From: Spirochaetota bacterium
GTDB taxonomy: Bacteria; Spirochaetota; Spirochaetia; Treponematales; Treponemataceae
DNA: 7,605 bases
Assembly: GCA_022704725.1 (NCBI GenBank)
Contig: JAKJFV010000020.1
Coordinates: forward strand, 1 to 7,605
Reading direction: 5' to 3'
Shown: positions 5,383 to 7,605 of the stretch, piece after piece
Numbering within the stretch: position 1 is the stretch's first letter
Layout of the letters: every line of letters begins with the position of its first letter
Translations under genes and position numbers: made by a program
Notes under the pieces: generated by a model
Told to the model about the DNA's origin: nothing
The model's database searches: none
The model's input: the letters and a program-made list of their open reading frames with translations, nothing else

Positions 5383-7367
5383 TTCTTCTCCTGCCATCCT
5401 GTTATTGTTTGTCCTGCAGCAGCAACAAATTTTGCAAACAAGGCAGAGAAGTCATTAAGCTGCTCTCTTGATTCATCAAATCTGCTGTTGTTTGCAGCGT
5501 TTTCCATATTTCTGGCAGAAAGAAGCAGCGCTACGGCAGATATTGAGGCCGAGCTTCCCTTTAAGGAGTGCGCTACACGCGATAAAGACTGAAAATTATA
5601 CTGGAAGAGGGCTTCTTTTGCCTTTATTAAAAACACGCGTGTCTGCTCGATGTATTGATTAATGAGCTGCTCTGCAAGAAAAATATCGGAACCGACTGTA
5701 TCCAGAAGGTCATCGCTGTCCCAAAAAATGGATCCCTTTGTGTCGTACTTTGTATTTTCAAGTTCTTCCGGAAGAATAAGGGTTACAGCGCTGCTCCATT
5801 TATTTAGTATTATTTCAACCTCTCTTTTTTTAAAGGGCTTAACCAGGATGTCGTTCATGCCGGCCTTGAGGTAGCGGTCATAATCATCGGTATCGGTGTT
5901 TGCCGTACATGCAATAATTATACCTTCATAAGCGTTTTTACGAATATTCTCAGATGCTTCAATACCTGTCATTACCGGCATTTGAATATCCATAAAAATA
6001 AGCTGAATTTCGGGATGCTTGGCAGTCTGTTTGACAGCCTCTTCTCCGTTATCTGCAGTAAAAACTGATACATTGAGCTGTTCTAAAAAGGTTTTAAGCA
6101 GCTTTTGATTTATTGGATGATCTTCTGCAACAAGTACCGCAAAGGGATATTCAGGCTTTTCATCGTCTTTGTCCGATTCTTCCAGCAGGACAAATTCTTC
6201 AACAGCTTCCACAATTTCAAGATCCATCGGCTCGTCGCTTTTAATCTGGTCAAGAACTTCAATGAGCATGGCTTTTTTGATGGGCTTGTACAAGTAGCCG
6301 TTGAACCAGTCAAGCATTTTCATTTTTGCATCGCCGCCCATTTGACCTTCCGGGACCATGAGGTAGAGCTTTGCATTATTTATGGTATGATCCGCATTAA
6401 TCTCTGCCGAAAGGCGCCATCCGTCCATGCCCGGCATTATCATGTCGATTAAAACCAGTTTATACGGTTCGTTTTTTTCTGCAGCGCTTCTCATCATATC
6501 AAGGGCCATTTGTCCTGATGTTGCAGCATGAATGTGTTTAAATCCGAATGTTTTAAGCTTTTTAGATAAACTTTCTAAACTTAAAATGTGATCATCTACG
6601 AGGAGGATGCGGGTTTCTGCATCCTGTGCGGTATAGTGTTTATCTACCGGCTGTTCGGAATCTGTAACAAGCGGAAGTGTAAACCAAAAAACAGAGCCTC
6701 CTGAGGGGTTCGGCTTCAGTCCTATTTCACCGCCGAGGCGCTTTACAAGGCTTCTGCAGATAGATAATCCCAGCCCTGTCCCTCCATATTCTCGTGTCGT
6801 GGAATCATCTACCTGGTAGTAGTCGGAAAATATCTTATTCTGTTTTTCATCCGGTATTCCTATTCCGGAATCTCTTATTTCGAAAAGCAGTGTTGAATCC
6901 GGACTATTATAAGAAACACAAAGCTGAACATAGCCCTTTTTAGTAAATTTTACTGCATTTTTAACAAGGTTTAGAATAATCTGCTGTGTTCTTGTCGGAT
7001 CGCCCATTATTGTTAGAGGCAGCGAATAATCAATGTCCGTAATTATTTCCAAACCCCGGTTATGAGCTTCTATGCAAATAAGATCCATTACCTGTTCTGC
7101 AGTCTGAGCTACATTAAAGGGAATTATTTCTATATTGAATTTTCCGGACTGAAGTTTTGATAAATCTAAAACGTCGTTGGCAAGATTTAGAAGAACATCG
7201 GCGCTGAATTTTACCTGGCGCAGGTACTCGCTCTGTTCTTTGTCGAGTTTTGTTTCTGACAAGAGTTCAAGTGTTCCAATAATTGTCTGAATGGGGGTAC
7301 GTATTTCATGAATTGTGGTAGCAAGAAAACGCGTGCGTTCGTAGGACTCACGGCTGTTGTCTGACAT
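5379..7367 (-). CDS. Soluble hybrid histidine kinase: HisKA-HATPase-REC-REC-HPt
   Basis: 662 aa with no signal peptide, membrane helix or sensor domain. Domains in order: HisKA at about 10-75 with the phospho-acceptor in HEIRTP (H20); HATPase at about 120-233 with N-box NLVKNAVKFT (N133, N137), G1 DSGIGIP (166-172) and G2 GGTGLGL (195-201); REC1 at 253-376 (D258/D259, phospho-acceptor D308, K361); an acidic linker; REC2 at 409-523 (E415/D416, D460, T488, K510); HPt at about 556-650 with AHSLKGSS (H600). Together these make a complete multistep phosphorelay in one cytoplasmic protein. REC1 has Val (338) where the conserved Thr/Ser should be, so it may be impaired. AAGGA lies 8 nt before the ATG. 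The gene is 3 nt downstream of a receiver gene in the same frame and overlaps the phosphatase by 4 nt. The receiver protein probably supplies the input; no output domain is present. Confidence 0.93.
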   Translation of the reverse strand: MSDNSRESYERTRFLATTIHEIRTPIQTIIGTLELLSETKLDKEQSEYLRQVKFSADVLLNLANDVLDLSKLQSGKFNIEIIPFNVAQTAEQVMDLICIEAHNRGLEIITDIDYSLPLTIMGDPTRTQQIILNLVKNAVKFTKKGYVQLCVSYNSPDSTLLFEIRDSGIGIPDEKQNKIFSDYYQVDDSTTREYGGTGLGLSICRSLVKRLGGEIGLKPNPSGGSVFWFTLPLVTDSEQPVDKHYTAQDAETRILLVDDHILSLESLSKKLKTFGFKHIHAATSGQMALDMMRSAAEKNEPYKLVLIDMIMPGMDGWRLSAEINADHTINNAKLYLMVPEGQMGGDAKMKMLDWFNGYLYKPIKKAMLIEVLDQIKSDEPMDLEIVEAVEEFVLLEESDKDDEKPEYPFAVLVAEDHPINQKLLKTFLEQLNVSVFTADNGEEAVKQTAKHPEIQLIFMDIQMPVMTGIEASENIRKNAYEGIIIACTANTDTDDYDRYLKAGMNDILVKPFKKREVEIILNKWSSAVTLILPEELENTKYDTKGSIFWDSDDLLDTVGSDIFLAEQLINQYIEQTRVFLIKAKEALFQYNFQSLSRVAHSLKGSSASISAVALLLSARNMENAANNSRFDESREQLNDFSALFAKFVAAAGQTITGWQEKK
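5388..5392 (-). promoter_or_regulatory. Shine-Dalgarno site that fixes the phosphatase start
   Basis: AGGAG on the minus strand, 5 nt before the ATG at 5382 and inside the last kinase codons. It selects this ATG over the in-frame ATG at 5397, which is preceded by only AACAGG. With the ATGA overlap this indicates translational coupling to the kinase. Confidence 0.7.
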
Positions 7368-7370
7368 AGC

Positions 7371-7605
7371 TTATATCCTTGAATGTAAAACTTCGACAGC
7401 CTTCTGCAGCAGCATCTCGGGTTTCAGCGGCTTAATAAGGTAGCTCTTTGCTCCCAGGCTGAGCGCCTGAACAACTGAATCCCGGCTGGTTGCATTGGAG
7501 TATACAATAACTGGAGACTTGTATTGTTTGTTGTACAGTGTTTTTAAGATGTCGTATCCTGATAGTCCGGGCATAAAAATATCTAAAATAACCAAATCAA
7601 AGACC
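7371..7605 (-). CDS. Response-regulator receiver domain protein (5' partial)
   Basis: Only the last 77 residues are in the window; the frame is open to the right edge, so the TTG at 7595 is internal. The visible part is the second half of a CheY-like receiver: VILDIFMPGLSGYD with the phospho-acceptor Asp at visible residue 8, VIVYSNATS with Ser at the Thr/Ser switch position (36), and YLIKPLKP with the conserved Lys (58). The protein ends right after the last receiver helix (KAVEVLHSRI), with no output domain. The end of the gene carries the kinase ribosome binding site AAGGA (7376-7380), and the TAA is followed by one sense codon and then the in-frame kinase ATG. I infer that it works with the kinase as a detached N-terminal receiver or as its response regulator. 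A domain before the receiver cannot be excluded. Confidence 0.9.
   Translation of the reverse strand, partial: VFDLVILDIFMPGLSGYDILKTLYNKQYKSPVIVYSNATSRDSVVQALSLGAKSYLIKPLKPEMLLQKAVEVLHSRI

Noticed and set aside
5383..5397. Alternative phosphatase start at ATG 5397
   Set aside because: Only AACAGG precedes it, while the ATG at 5382 has AGGAG and an ATGA overlap with the kinase stop and gives the usual PHP N-terminus.
7593..7595. TTG at 7595 as the start of the receiver gene
   Set aside because: The frame stays open to the window edge and reads VFDL before it, the normal receiver sequence just before the phospho-acceptor strand; a start there would delete half the domain.
1..7605. Mobile elements, CRISPR, tRNA, rRNA, phage or toxin-antitoxin genes
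   Set aside because: I saw no transposase or integrase motif, no regularly spaced repeats, no cloverleaf, and no small paired genes; the window looks like ordinary chromosome.

Overview
The window looks like a chromosomal segment of a spirochaete, most likely a Treponema. The supporting evidence is a moderately AT-rich composition, a Bat (VWA/TPR) operon, and the grouping Smr protein, J-domain protein, infA and a short DksA. I recall this grouping as resembling the T. pallidum TP0096-TP0099 neighbourhood; I could not check that here. I see no tRNA or rRNA, insertion sequence, CRISPR array, phage gene or origin. Coding density is very high, and the only sizeable gap is the 189-nt divergent intergenic region at 3946-4134.

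Layout. (1) Positions 1-3725, plus strand: a tightly packed unit with the 3' part of a batB-batC fusion (VWA domain, membrane hairpin, TPRs), batD (starts on TTG, overlaps by 4 nt, carries a C-terminal SH3-like segment), an Smr-domain gene starting directly after the batD stop, and, 64 nt on, a membrane-anchored J-domain protein. (2) Positions 3727-3945, minus strand: infA (IF-1), convergent with the J-protein gene with 1 nt between stops. (3) Positions 3946-4134: a compact control region with two strong promoters facing opposite ways whose -10 boxes overlap, a perfect AT-rich palindrome, and a strong hairpin followed by eight U just before the infA ribosome binding site. (4) Positions 4135-4491, plus strand: a short DksA/TraR-type C4 zinc-finger protein. 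(5) Positions 4507-7605, minus strand: a signalling operon transcribed from beyond the right edge: a receiver-domain protein (5' end outside), a soluble hybrid histidine kinase (HisKA-HATPase-REC-REC-HPt), and a PHP-family phosphatase of the histidinol-phosphatase type coupled to the kinase by an ATGA overlap.

How they work together. The Bat proteins probably form a membrane/periplasmic complex with an upstream MoxR-type ATPase outside the window; Smr and the J-protein are co-directional passengers. infA and the dksA-like gene share a promoter region in which one RNA polymerase should exclude another, which would link a stringent-response type regulator to a core initiation factor. The right-hand operon is a complete multistep phosphorelay chassis with no DNA-binding or enzymatic output domain in view, other than the phosphatase coupled to its end.

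The most interesting points are: the receiver gene and hybrid kinase lie in the same reading frame, separated by one stop codon and one sense codon; the PHP phosphatase is translationally coupled to an HPt-ended kinase; the infA/dksA promoters overlap; the infA leader has an attenuator-like hairpin; and terminator-like hairpins are buried inside the oppositely oriented neighbouring genes.
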